Translations under genes and position numbers: made by a program
Source: Aphrocallistes beatrix
Lineage: Eukaryota; Porifera; Hexactinellida; Sceptrulophora; Aphrocallistidae
Assembly (NCBI GenBank): GCA_963281255.1
Contig: OY725494.1
Coordinates: 4,477,934-4,541,933, forward strand
Length of the DNA stretch: 64,000 bases
Direction: 5' to 3'
In this document: piece after piece, positions 45,081 through 55,288 of the stretch
How the letters are laid out: each line of letters starts with the position of its first letter
How positions within the stretch are numbered: position 1 is the first letter of the stretch
Notes under the pieces: model-generated
What the model was told of the DNA's origin: nothing
What the model saw: only the letters and a program-made list of their open reading frames with translations
The model's database searches: none

Positions 45081-46400
45081 ATGGCAAGTAAAGAGTCTTC
45101 CAGATCGGAGAGGGCTTATCTGTTCTATTCCGAAACGCTCAAGTCGCCTAAATACGTAGCAGCGCCAATGGTAGACCACTCCGAGCTCCCTTTCCGTATG
45201 CTGTGTCGCAAGTATGGCGCCCAATTATGCTACACGCCAATGTTCCACTCAGGCATTTTCCTTAAAGACAAGGTTTACAGAGCAAAAGTGTTCACAACCG
45301 CTCCTAACGACCGCCCTCTTATAGCGCAATTCTGTGCGAATAATCCGCAAACCTTGTTAGAAGCCGCGAGAATTGTGGAAGATAAGTGTGATGCCATTGA
45401 CATCAATCTGGGATGTCCACAGACGATTGCTAAGCGGGGAAATTATGGCGCGTTCCTTCAGGAAAACTGGGAGTTGATTGGTCAGTTAGTCTCCATCTTA
45501 CACGAGAATCTCAAGATTCCTGTCACGTGCAAGATTAGGATATTTTCAGATATCAAGAAAACCGTTGAATATGCGCGATTTCTGGAGTCTAAAGGTTGCA
45601 GTCTGTTGGCAGTCCATGGGAGAACTCGTGTGCAGAAAGGTGTACTGACAGGATTGGCCAGCTGGGAGCACATCATAGCTGTGAAACAGGCCGTATCCAT
45701 CCCTGTCTTCGCGAATGGGAACATTTTACGATTCGATGACGTCACAAAATGTTTGCTAACAACTGGAGTCGATGGAGTTATGTCTGCTGAAGGCATTCTA
45801 TACAATCCTGCGTTGTTTAGTGGCGATACTCCCTCTATGTATAGGATGGCCAGGGAGTACATGGAGATGGTCAAGCTGTACCCTGTACATACAAGCACCA
45901 TACGGGGACATTTATTCAAAATCTTGCACCGATTGTTACAGGTTGAGCCGTTTGATAGGTTTCGGCAAGAGATAGCGACTACACGGGATTGTGAGGGGGT
46001 GCTAGCTATCATAGATCGCATTGGGAAAGAATTATACGAGAGAGGTGTAGGTGATCAATGGATATGTGAACCATACAAACATCATTCTGAAACGAAACAT
46101 ACGAAAGTTGAAGGTAGTGAATCTGAAATGAATCTTGAAAGTCGTGATATTCTGAATGAAAAAGAGGACAGATCGAGTGATAAAAACGAAAAATCGCTCT
46201 CTGAAGTCAAGCAGAAACTTCCTAACGCCAAAAAGCCAAAACTTCAACTTTATACTCTCTGTGTAGTGTGCTCTTCAAACCCTCTTAGCATGAGGTGTGA
46301 ACACAAACTATGCAGGAAATGTTGCAGGACAAAATGTGTAGAACAAACGGTGAATTGTGATGGCCATAAATTCAAGCCAAAGGGTTTGAATGTAACTTAA
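45081..46400 (+). CDS. DUS1L: tRNA-dihydrouridine(16/17) synthase, DUS1L type
   Basis: FMN-dependent enzyme that reduces uridine to dihydrouridine in the D loop of tRNAs. 439 aa, intronless. Visible parts: APMVDHSELPFRMLCRKYG (flavin site), DINLGCPQTIAKRGNYGAFL with catalytic Cys112, CKIRIF with Lys151, VHGRTRVQKG (179-188), FANGNI (210-215) and GVMSAEGILYNPALF. These are the DUS1L subfamily's sequences rather than DUS2-4. The C-terminus carries the Cys-rich putative zinc module (CVVCSSNPLSMRCEHKLCRK / CCRTKC / VNCDGHKF) also found at the end of animal DUS1L. A fragment of this 3' end is duplicated at about 49003-49160, ahead of the second NHL gene. The antisense frame at 45482-46021 is a mirror. 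Confidence 0.95.
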   Translation: MASKESSRSERAYLFYSETLKSPKYVAAPMVDHSELPFRMLCRKYGAQLCYTPMFHSGIFLKDKVYRAKVFTTAPNDRPLIAQFCANNPQTLLEAARIVEDKCDAIDINLGCPQTIAKRGNYGAFLQENWELIGQLVSILHENLKIPVTCKIRIFSDIKKTVEYARFLESKGCSLLAVHGRTRVQKGVLTGLASWEHIIAVKQAVSIPVFANGNILRFDDVTKCLLTTGVDGVMSAEGILYNPALFSGDTPSMYRMAREYMEMVKLYPVHTSTIRGHLFKILHRLLQVEPFDRFRQEIATTRDCEGVLAIIDRIGKELYERGVGDQWICEPYKHHSETKHTKVEGSESEMNLESRDILNEKEDRSSDKNEKSLSEVKQKLPNAKKPKLQLYTLCVVCSSNPLSMRCEHKLCRKCCRTKCVEQTVNCDGHKFKPKGLNVT

Positions 46401-46489
46401 TCGTTTGTATTTGTATTTCTGGTTTATGGAGTTTGCAATTACATCATATAGCTTAAGAGTATATTGATAATATGTATAGTACTGTATGC

Positions 46490-46558
46490 CATAATAAGCA
46501 TATGTATATATAGCTAGGATAGAGTAATGTTTTATTATAAGATCTTGTGAGAAATAAC
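46490..46558 (+). promoter_or_regulatory. Proximal promoter of NHL gene 1
   Basis: A block including CATAATAAGCATATGTATAT, AGCTAGGATAGAGT and TATAAGATCTTGTGAGAAAT is almost unchanged in front of the second copy (49664-49732). TATATATA about 50 bp before the ATG may serve as the core promoter. Confidence 0.5.
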
Positions 46559-47848
46559 ATGGCAGAGAAAGTACATGATTTAGGAGAAGGGAAACGAAGT
46601 GTTATTATGGAGGCACTAAGCACATTGGAAAAGAATGCAGACGATACAAGGCAAGAAGTAAACAAGAGAGTAGATCAGCTGATTGACACAGTCAATAGAC
46701 ATCGTAAGCGATTTCTAGACGAGATTGATGACGAATTAGCTAAAGCGAGGGAACCATTGAAAATATCTGAAAATCAAATTCTAGCTCAGTTGGAGAATGC
46801 CAAGAAATTGTTAGCTAGTGAACTGAAAGGAAATCAAAAGTTGATTAGAACATTGTCAACAAATATTGATCGCGAAATAAAAACTATAAAAATAGAATTG
46901 CCAACCTTCAAGATACAGTGGAAACCGAGTTTCCTGAAGCTATGCGGCCAAATAGAAGAGATGGCACAGTTGCATATATATAAGAACTCCCGCTTTGAAA
47001 AAGCTTCCCCCCCAATCTGGACTTCACCACTGGAATGCGGGAAAGCAGAGAATGAAGTGAGTGAAGCGAAAGCATTCGCGATTGACCCAGAAACTTCCAA
47101 CATCTATGTTGGAGACCCTGTACTGCCCAAAATCCTCATTCTGAACAAACTAGGAGAATACGTTGGCACTTTGAAGATAAGCAAGCCTTCTTCAATTGGA
47201 CGCATGGTGATTTGCAAAGACAGCATTTTCTGTAAGACTAACACCTTGGTAACATCCACCTTATACAGACTCGATAAGAATACGGGAAAGCTTTTGGCAA
47301 GGCTTGAAGGTGGGAACATCTCAGCTATTACTGCAGTGTCAGATCAAGTATTGGTATGTGATTTTGATTTGAAGCTGAATATTCTAACTTTGACGGATCT
47401 CTCAATGATCTGTGATCAAGTGAAGCTAGTTTCTCCTTTCCTCGCCAAAGCAAAGTTCCTACCTTCAATAATTACAGCTGCGATAACGTCTTCTGTTGTG
47501 TCAGACATGGAATGTGTGAAAGAAGAATTAGTGACGCTCGTGCACAATTCCAAAAGCTGTCCCATCCAAGTATTTGATAAAAGTGGAACTTTACTGAGAG
47601 CGATTGTAAGGGAAATTCCTGTGAGTGGATTCTGGCTAGCCTTTTTGTGTCTCGACGAGCATGGCAATATCATCCTCTCTTTTGATACGTCTAAACTGGT
47701 GAGTATCTACAGCAAGGAAGGGAAACTTGTCGCTGTTATCGGCACTGACAATGATGAGATTTCTCATCCACAATGTGTGGCACTGGATCAAGAAGGAAAT
47801 CTAATTGTGTGTAACAACAGAAAGCGAAACATCCTACAAGCTTACTAG
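46559..47848 (+). CDS. Coiled-coil/NHL-repeat protein 1 (RING-less TRIM-NHL relative)
   Basis: 429-aa intronless protein starting MAEKVHDLGEGKRSV (the open frame reaches a GTG four codons earlier; I use the ATG). Residues about 10-130 are a long charged helix resembling the TRIM coiled coil (TLEKNADDTRQEVNKRVDQL and following). From about residue 150 it has NHL-like propeller strands (FAIDPETSNIYVGD, LCLDEHGNIILSFD, VALDQEGNLIVCNNRKRNIL). It ends QAY like the RING/NHL gene at 33472-37536, but lacks the RING. Without a RING it cannot itself be a standard E3 ligase; it could dimerise with a RING-bearing relative through the coiled coil (inference). Located 160 bp downstream of DUS1L, same strand. 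Confidence 0.82.
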   Translation: MAEKVHDLGEGKRSVIMEALSTLEKNADDTRQEVNKRVDQLIDTVNRHRKRFLDEIDDELAKAREPLKISENQILAQLENAKKLLASELKGNQKLIRTLSTNIDREIKTIKIELPTFKIQWKPSFLKLCGQIEEMAQLHIYKNSRFEKASPPIWTSPLECGKAENEVSEAKAFAIDPETSNIYVGDPVLPKILILNKLGEYVGTLKISKPSSIGRMVICKDSIFCKTNTLVTSTLYRLDKNTGKLLARLEGGNISAITAVSDQVLVCDFDLKLNILTLTDLSMICDQVKLVSPFLAKAKFLPSIITAAITSSVVSDMECVKEELVTLVHNSKSCPIQVFDKSGTLLRAIVREIPVSGFWLAFLCLDEHGNIILSFDTSKLVSIYSKEGKLVAVIGTDNDEISHPQCVALDQEGNLIVCNNRKRNILQAY

Positions 47849-49002
47849 TACAAACTGTGTCATAGAATTATACGGATATTCTAGTATGCCTAAATAACTA
47901 GCTTTTATCTACAGTAGTAAATGATATGTACCCCTGCTCTTGTAAATGGTTGTGTCTAGATTAAAACAGCTGTTTTTTGGCACTATATTATATTTTTAGT
48001 ATGTATTATAAATATTATGAATCTGAAAATTGGAATTGAGCGAACGATTATTCTCCATGTCGCAAAATGAGTGAATATATTTAAGGCGAGTGCACTAAGT
48101 AAACTTGTGTAGCTAGAAAATACTTTGTTCCCACGAATCAAAATTAATTTATTTTATATACATGTAAAATATTTTCCATATTCTGTACTCAAAATCCCAT
48201 CTAATCAATATTCTACAACCAGGGATGTACTTGCTACTTACTACCTTTCTTTTTTGGAGAAAATTAAAAGGTAGTAAGTAATACTCTGGATGGCGAGCAA
48301 TAAAAAAGTAGCAAGTATATTTCCCGGACACCTTGATTAAATGGACATGGTTAAATTAAGAAAATTCTGATTCTGAAATGCTCAAATATTTCTGCAAATC
48401 GCTCGATGCGCCCTCGTTTCTGTCATATACTGCACGATCAATAATTTCCTCTCCTCACGCCAACTAAATGCTGGTCAAAAAATAAGTAGCATGTAAAAAA
48501 AAAGAGTAGTGAGTGAATAAAACTGAATCTAAAATGGAGGAAAAAATAAAGTAGCAAGTAAACAGTTGGCAAAAAAAACCTTTTTTGCCAGTTCTCGAAT
48601 CCGTGTCTACAACTATGTTATGACTGACCGAACCATTCACCATCGCATCAAGATTATCTTTTCCCTGAAGAAATTACTTCTTTGTCGAACATCTGTATGC
48701 AATAGTTATCTTTCTTTATTTTCACGAATAGTTGTACTACCTGTAAAATAAAATAAATAGATGACCAGATAGATATAATCGAAGATAAGATAAAATCAGG
48801 CAATGCATACACCTACTATCTCTACTACTATATAAGCGAATCTCTAGTACTATGACTAAGTAAAGCTAAGTGAATAACATAAGTTATATTAATTGAAATC
48901 TTAACACTACATAATTCGTCAGCCCCAGAAATATACAGTAAGTAATTACCTCAGTAATTAGTCCGGGATATAGACTATATAGTTCTCTCAAATACACTTC
49001 TC
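47849..49002. other. Spacer between the NHL gene copies
   Basis: The first ~250 bases are the duplicated 3' flank (matching the sequence after 51018). From 48220 there is an inverted-repeat element with CTTGCTACTTACTACCTTT and its inverse. No gene recognised. Confidence 0.55.
48220..48329. repeat. Inverted-repeat element with ACTTGCTACTTA ends
   Basis: Left CCAGGGATGTACTTGCTACT and right AGTAGCAAGTATATTTCCCGG are imperfect inverses, with an inner pair ACTACCTTT/AAAGGTAGT. Further AGTAGCAAGTA copies lie at 48480-48565. Possibly hAT-like; weak. Confidence 0.4.
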
Positions 49003-49160
49003 AAGACAAAATGTGTAGAAGAGAGACAAAGACAAAATGTGTAGACAAATGGTGAATTGTGATGGCCATAAATTCGAACCAGAGTTTGAATGTAACTTAA
49101 TCGTTTGTATCTGTACTACTAAGTTTATTTTGGAGCTTGCAATTAAATTATATAGCATAA
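49003..49160 (+). pseudogene. Duplicated fragment of the DUS1L 3' end
   Basis: GACAAAATGTGTAGA, GGTGAATTGTGATGGCCATA, TTTGAATGTAACTTAATCGT and TTGCAATTA match the last codons and 3' flank of DUS1L (46328-46455). One base is lost before TTTGAATGTAAC, and an extra GACAAAATGTGTAGA repeat is present. It marks the left end of the segment duplicated with NHL gene 2. Confidence 0.85.
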
Positions 49161-49732
49161 GGTTAGATTGCTATTTGTATAGCACTATGCAGGATTTCAT
49201 TCAGGCGTATGCGGCACGCATAGAGGCGCGTAAATGTAGACCAATCTAAACGTCCGAAAAATTGCCTAAACTCTCATATTGTAATATTAAATGCATATAA
49301 TTAATCAAATGTTTTAAATCTCTCCTCCCTGCTAGCTCCCCGGATAGAGTCGAAACACTCAGAATAAACTCAAGCTAGCCCTCTTCCATCCCTAACTTGC
49401 TGACAACATGTTTATAGTCCAATATGGACGGCTCGTTTTAGTTCTAGCACGGATGGCGAATTTTAGCAGGGGCGAGTATGTGAGTTTGGGATAGAGATTG
49501 GCTGAGTGAGGCTAGTGGAGATTAGTGGGTTGAGCAGCTCGTAGCGGAGCCAAACCATTATACTCACCACTTTAACCACCAAATTGAGATTAACTAGCTA
49601 ACATTGCAATGAAGACATTATGAGTATCATAGTAGAGCTGGATGAAACCCTGGTACAACATGTCATAATAAGCATATGTATATATAGCTAGGATAGAGTC
49701 ATATTTCATTATAAGATCTTGTGAGAAATAAC

Positions 49733-51018
49733 ATGGCAGAGAAAGTACATGATTTAGGAGAGGAGAAACGAAGTGTTATTATGAAGGCACTAAGCACATT
49801 GGAAAAGAATGCAGACGATACAAGGCAAGAAGTAAACAAGAGAGTAGATCAGCTGATTGACACAGTCAATAGACATCGTAAGCGATTTCTAGACGAGATT
49901 GATGACGAATTAGCTAAAGCGAGGGAACCATTGAAAATATCTGAAAATCAAATTCTAGCTCAGTTGGAGAATGCCAAGAAATTGTTAGCTAGTGAACTGG
50001 AAGGAAATCAAAAGTTGATTAGAATATTGTCAGAAAATATTGATCGCGAAATAAAAACGATAGAAATAGAATTGCCAACCTTCAAGATACAGTGGAAGCC
50101 GAGTTTCATGAAGTTATGCGGCCAAATTGAAGAGTGGCACAGTTGCATATATATAAGAACTCCCGCTTTGAAAAAGCTTCTCCCCCAATCTGGACTTCAC
50201 CACTGGAATGCGGGAAAGCAGAGAATGAAGTGAGTGAAGCTAAAGCATTCGCGATTGACCCAGAAACTTCCAACATCTATGTTGGAGATCCTGTAATGCC
50301 TAAAATCCTCATTCTGAACAAACTAGGAGAATACGTTGGCACTTTGAAGATAAAACCTTCTTCAATTGGACGCATGGTGATTTGCCAAGACAGCATTTTC
50401 TGTAAGACTAACAGCTACGTAACATCCACCTTATACAGACTTGATAAGAATACGGGAAAGCTTTTGGCAAGGTTTGAAGGTGGGAACATCTCAGCTATTA
50501 CTGCAGTGTCAGATCAAGTATTGGTATGTGATTATGAGTTGAAGCTGAATATTCTAACTTTGACGGATCTCTCAATGATCTGTGATCAAGTGAAGCTAGT
50601 TTCTCCTTTCCTCGCCAAAGCAAAGTTCCTACCTTCAATACTTACAGCTGCGATAACGTCTTCTATTGTGTCAGACATGGAATGTGTGAAAGAGGAATTA
50701 GTGACGCTCGTGTACAATTCTAAAGGCTGTCCCATCCAAGTATTTGATAAAAGTGGAACTTTGCTGAGAGCGATCGTAAATGAAATTCCTGTGAGTGGAT
50801 TCATGGAGGCATATTTGTGTCTCGACGAGCACGGCAATATCATCCTCTCTTTTGATACGTCTAGACTGGTGAGTATCTACAGCAAGGAAGGGAAACTTGT
50901 CGCTGTTATCGGCACTGACAATGATGAGATTTCTCATCCAAAATGCATGGCACTGGATCAAGATGGAAATCTGATTGTGTGTAACAACAGAAAGCGAAAC
51001 ATCCTACAAGCTTACTAG
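49733..51018 (+). pseudogene. Coiled-coil/NHL-repeat protein 2, frameshifted copy
   Basis: Near-identical duplicate of NHL gene 1. The frame opened by ATG 49733 (MAEKVHDLGEEKRSV) covers the coiled coil. At about 50131-50134, GAGATGG of copy 1 is GAGTGG here, a one-base loss, so that frame ends at 50233 after unrelated residues. The NHL part continues intact in another frame to 51018 and ends NILQAY. The only length change downstream is a 3-nt in-frame loss (KISKPSS becomes KIKPSS), so the frameshift looks recent. Either a young pseudogene, a polymorphism or a base-calling error. The first in-frame ATG of the second part is within the propeller (near 50297), so separate translation is unlikely. 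Confidence 0.8.
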
Positions 51019-52819
51019 TACATACTGTGTCATAGGATTATACGGATATTCTAGTATGCCTAGACAACTAGCTTTTATCTACAGTAGTAAATGAGTACCC
51101 CCTGCTCTTGTAAATGGTTGTGTCTAGATTAAAACAACTTTATCTTTGACACTATTATATTTTTAGAATGTATTATAAATCTGAAAATGAGGATTGAGCA
51201 AACTCTGATTTCCCATATCGCAGAATGAGTGAATATAAGACAAATGTGAGGCTAGCAAACACTTTCTGCATAATCCGTCCGCAGGACGCCTGGTGAAATC
51301 ACAATATTAATCTATTTTATATGCATGTACAATAAATCTTTCCCTTGAAGGCGTTACTTTTGTATGAATACTTCTCTTTCTATATATACCAGGGTTGCCG
51401 TGGGAATGGGTTTTCCCATGGGAATTCCCATGGGAATGGGAATGGGATGGGAATGGGAAATGATTTTTCCACGTGGGAATTCCCATGGGAATTCCCACGG
51501 GAAATCTCGTGGGAATGGAATGGGAATGGAAATTTCTTTCCCACGGCAACCCTGATATATACACAAATACATAGGTGTACTCCCTAATTCGTCAGCCCCA
51601 GATATATTCTCAAATATACTTTCTTCTTTGAACTATTACTGTAATGTGTTAATTTGGCTTAGTATTCGACTGAGCACACTTGAAGTGTAAATTTGAGAAC
51701 TTTCCCAGTGTCCGATTTGGATAAATTCGATGTTATTGGAAAGAAGAGGAACCAATGTTTATGAATATATATTAAAATTCTATTTTTTAACCCTTTAGTT
51801 GATAATTTTTTATAGTGTAACCGAGCACAGCCTAAACCAATAATTTTAGTAGTTCCTCTCAAAAATGTAATTCAAGAGCTTGCACCCATATTTCTGGATA
51901 AAAACCGTTTATGTAGTTTAAATTTCATAAGAAAATTCCAAATTTATTAGGAGTTATAGGTTGGCAAAGTTGGCATTCAGTTAAGTTCGGACGTTTACAC
52001 CTCCTGCTCGTTACCCGAGTGAGCATGTATAAGCTTTGATTTTTCAATCTATTCAAGATGTAATTCGGTTGGATGTATTATTAATTGATAGAATTGACAC
52101 GGACATTTTATAAGACGTGATTTGAATCGTCTAAATTCATTAGCTTCTTAAGACTACCTCATCAAAGTTCACTAAAAATCCGAAATTTTGAATGCAGACT
52201 TCTGGCGACTTTTCCTAATTTTTATCTAGTTTTCAGGGTTGATACTCCATCAATGTATTCTCTATTATCTTATATCTTATTTTAAATAATAAAAACAAGG
52301 GTTGCTAATCGATTTTTTGAAATATTCCATTTTTAATCCATCTATATTTGAGCGTCTTCCCCAATAGGAATTGTATTATTATACCACTATACTGTCAGAG
52401 AAGTGATTGTGTAAGATAAGATTATTGATACGATGACTGCCTTTCTTGCTTGAAGTTATAGTTCCAATGATGTTACTTGCACATTTTTCAAGTCTGTGTG
52501 ATTTCTAAAATTAGTTTTTATTAGATCTGTGTGCTTAATATAGTATATGACTGTGCTTAATGAAAAATGCATGAGTACTACTCATCATATAGATTCTATT
52601 ATATTCAAATTTAACATGCTCTATTAGCACAGAACCATATTAAGAAATTAACATGTGTTATATAGGTTGTTTCGAAATTTAACAGATAACTTTCCAATCT
52701 CATTTTCACCTTCACTACAGTAGTTACTCATCACAAATATCATCTAATTTTTTTGTATTTTTCAAGTCGGTGTATTCAACTTCTATCATCAACCTTGAAT
52801 TCTTAAAGGTGTTACCAGG
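51019..52819. other. Intergenic region before the LRR/EGF cluster
   Basis: The first ~230 bases are the duplicated NHL 3' flank. A hAT-like MITE lies at 51390-51554. The remainder is AT-rich with no gene seen. Confidence 0.6.
51390..51554. mobile_element. hAT-like MITE with perfect 8-bp target duplication, made of GGGAATGGGAATGG repeats
   Basis: Ends CAGGGTTGCCGTGGGA and TCCCACGGCAACCCTG are inverse copies. ATATATAC stands immediately before (51382-51389) and after (51555-51562) the element, a perfect 8-bp target site duplication as made by hAT transposases. The interior consists of repeated GGGAAT/ATTCCC words in both orientations, with no coding potential beyond repeat-driven open frames. 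Confidence 0.93.
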
Positions 52820-54895
52820 ATGAAAGTAAGTTTTGTATTTTCACTGTTGTTATTTACAACGTGTTTTTCTTTTGGGTCAACATATCACTGTCGGGTTGTG
52901 TCTGGTAGCAGCAATTACTGCTATAACTATCGTTGTTACATATATTCTAATACAAAAGGTCAAGTTGGAGAAACTCTGAGCTACTGTTCGAACCATTACT
53001 CTGACTACTATTATTACCAGTCCTATTCATATATCTATGTATACATCTATGCTAGTGGAAACGTCAACATTGACCTGAACCTAGGCGATTCGATAACTTC
53101 TCTATACTTCTATTCACACACTGACTCTGTTGTAACGATAAACTCAACCAAGGTTCATTCCTCTTTGAACTATTTTACTTTCTACTATAATGCATATCAT
53201 TTCAGTCAACCCTATTTTTTCAGCGATTTTCCTAATCTTGTTCAGCTTTCTGCCACAGCTTATCTTGATTTCAGACATCCACAAACCTTCACCAGACTAT
53301 CCCAGCTTACAAACTTATATGTCAGTCCTCCATCTGGTTCTTTGAGCTGGAAATTTGAAATTGTAAATAGTGCGTTCCATGGTTTGAGTCAGTTAAAATA
53401 CATCGAATTGATCAGATGTGATATGCTAGATATCAAGAATGCTTTCAAAGGATTGACAAGTCTCAATCATTTAGGACTAGAAGGTAATAAGATCGAAAAA
53501 CTAGAACCAAACATGTTCGAGGATCTCCACAGTTTAACACATTTGGACTTGGATGGAAATGGAATTAAGGAAGTGAGTGATGAGGCATTTGTTGGATTAA
53601 CTGCATTGAAATCATTGTCCATAAGTGGGAATCCATTGTTTCCTCTCAATACTCTTTCTCGCCTAACTGGAATTAATTCTCTTCAAATCAATTACAACTC
53701 TTATCGAACTCTACCGTTTGAACCGTTTGAGCAAATGCGGAACCTCAGTTCTATAATAGCAGACAATCCATTCTTCTGTGACTGTAGTCTCCGTTGGACA
53801 TCAGTTGTATCACAATACAGTTTATCTATCCAATCAGCTTATTGCCTAGAACCAAGCAAGGTTTACCGTACTTCCATTACTTCAACATCTCTCTATACAA
53901 ATTGCACTGTGGATCGATCTTATGGTTGCTTTAGTAAGTCTGTGTCATGTCCCATTGAGTTTGTATGTCGTGATACGGGTACTTCTCATGCGTGCACGTG
54001 TGCTGATGGTTACAGTCTTCTGTACACAGGTATTTGTGTGGATGAAAATGAGTGTGAATTAAGACAAGATTCTTGTGCTCAGCATTGTAACAACACGATT
54101 GGATCTTTCGAATGTTACTGTGATCCTGGCTATCAGCTGGCGGCTGATGACTTTTCGTGTGAGGACATTGATGAGTGTCAAATGGGAATAGCACAGTGTG
54201 CACAAAGTGAAGCCTGTACCAACACAGTAGGATCATATGCGTGCATAGTAAGTGAGTGTGTAGTATGTGACGATCCTGTTAACGGTTCTTGTATCTGTTG
54301 TGTTGGCTATCAGCTGAACGACAGATTCCAATGTGCAGATATTGATGAATGTCAAGAACTAACTAGTGAGTGCGATTCGAACTGTCATAATACAATAGGT
54401 AGCTACCAATGTTCTTGCAACGGAGGTTATCAATTGGTGAACGACACCAAATGTTTGGACATCGATGAGTGTCTAATGAATAATGGAGGCTGTCCTCTAT
54501 CTTGCTTGAATAAGAATGGAAGCTTCGTGTGTCTGGATGTGATTATTACTGGGGATCACGTTCAACTCCCGGATGATCAAAGAAATGGACAGAATGCCTT
54601 ACAAAGTTCTCTCATAGCAGTAATGGTGCTATTGGTAGTCATAATTATAATTATAATTATAGTCTTCACAGTGGTATTTGTGAAAATGAGGGGTGTGATA
54701 AAGAGGAACAAATATCAAGCAGTATTCCAACACATTCCTAAGCAGCATGACGGTGTCTATGAACTTCCTACGAGAGAAACGGACGATAGTACGAGACTAC
54801 TTGAAAAAGTGAACACAAGTGGTGATGATATTAGCTCTTATAACTGTAAACTGGAAATCTACCCAGCTCCGATTGAAGGAATACCTCCAAAGTAG
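52820..54895 (+). CDS. LRR/EGF-like single-pass membrane protein 1
   Basis: 691-aa intronless type I membrane protein. Signal peptide 1-20 (MKVSFVFSLLLFTTCFSFGS), then a Tyr/Cys-rich N-terminal region. Leucine-rich repeats follow (LGLEGNKIEKLEPNMF, LDLDGNGIKEVSDEAF, LSISGNPLF), with an LRR C-terminal cap (NPFFCDCSLRWTSVVS with later Cys). Five EGF-like modules come next, several calcium-binding (NEC/DIDEC start; C-N-N-T-I-G-S-F-E-C hydroxylation motif). The transmembrane helix is about 597-621 (VMVLLVVIIIIIIIVFTVVF). The ~70-aa cytoplasmic tail contains RLLEKVNTSGD and EIYPAP, shared with the two paralogues. Probable cell-surface adhesion or recognition protein; no specific ligand can be named. 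EGF module 3 (SECVVCDDPVNGSCICC) differs from the paralogues. Confidence 0.9.
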   Translation: MKVSFVFSLLLFTTCFSFGSTYHCRVVSGSSNYCYNYRCYIYSNTKGQVGETLSYCSNHYSDYYYYQSYSYIYVYIYASGNVNIDLNLGDSITSLYFYSHTDSVVTINSTKVHSSLNYFTFYYNAYHFSQPYFFSDFPNLVQLSATAYLDFRHPQTFTRLSQLTNLYVSPPSGSLSWKFEIVNSAFHGLSQLKYIELIRCDMLDIKNAFKGLTSLNHLGLEGNKIEKLEPNMFEDLHSLTHLDLDGNGIKEVSDEAFVGLTALKSLSISGNPLFPLNTLSRLTGINSLQINYNSYRTLPFEPFEQMRNLSSIIADNPFFCDCSLRWTSVVSQYSLSIQSAYCLEPSKVYRTSITSTSLYTNCTVDRSYGCFSKSVSCPIEFVCRDTGTSHACTCADGYSLLYTGICVDENECELRQDSCAQHCNNTIGSFECYCDPGYQLAADDFSCEDIDECQMGIAQCAQSEACTNTVGSYACIVSECVVCDDPVNGSCICCVGYQLNDRFQCADIDECQELTSECDSNCHNTIGSYQCSCNGGYQLVNDTKCLDIDECLMNNGGCPLSCLNKNGSFVCLDVIITGDHVQLPDDQRNGQNALQSSLIAVMVLLVVIIIIIIIVFTVVFVKMRGVIKRNKYQAVFQHIPKQHDGVYELPTRETDDSTRLLEKVNTSGDDISSYNCKLEIYPAPIEGIPPK

Positions 54896-54965
54896 AGAAC
54901 CTGAATCTCATGCTCCTACCTAATGAATTCCTACTGTTATTCTGTGTGTTAAGTTTTATATGTAT

Positions 54966-55288
54966 CGAATTAGTTATATTATTAGCTTAGTTTGGTTGTT
55001 AGCATTCCAGACTAGTGATACTCTACTCTCATTATGCACCATTAGGATTATGCAGGTTCATGGCTGTTATATTCAGTTTAATATAACTCATATCTATTAC
55101 ATTATTAGAAATCTAGTACAGTTCTAATATGGAGTAAATATACCTTGAAATTATACGTGGTGATATGATGTGTAATGCGATATATCGATACTCCCCCACA
55201 GAATAGTCTCACTTTACAGTAGTATATATAATATTCATAACTGAGTATGTACAACTCAACTTTTCAATTATCAAGTGTGATATTCAAG
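54966..55288 (+). promoter_or_regulatory. Duplicated upstream region of LRR/EGF gene 2
   Basis: About 320 bp shared with the region before gene 3 (60524-60852). The most conserved stretch is GATATATCGATACTCCCCCA through ACTTTACAGTAGTATATAT (55179-55230). This could hold the core promoter, about 60-110 bp before the start codon. Confidence 0.5.

Noticed and set aside
45482..46021. 179-codon antisense open frame over DUS1L
   Set aside because: DUS1L on the plus strand has all catalytic motifs; the antisense frame has no recognisable domain and exists because of DUS1L codon usage.
51307..51587. Overlapping open frames on both strands rich in Gly/Met/Asn or Pro/His/Ser
   Set aside because: They are translations of the GGGAAT repeat inside a MITE, not proteins.
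55247..55288. Upstream in-frame ATG of LRR/EGF gene 2
   Set aside because: It would place 14 polar residues before the signal peptide, and gene 3 lacks the ATG; MRVS at 55289 is shared by the paralogues.
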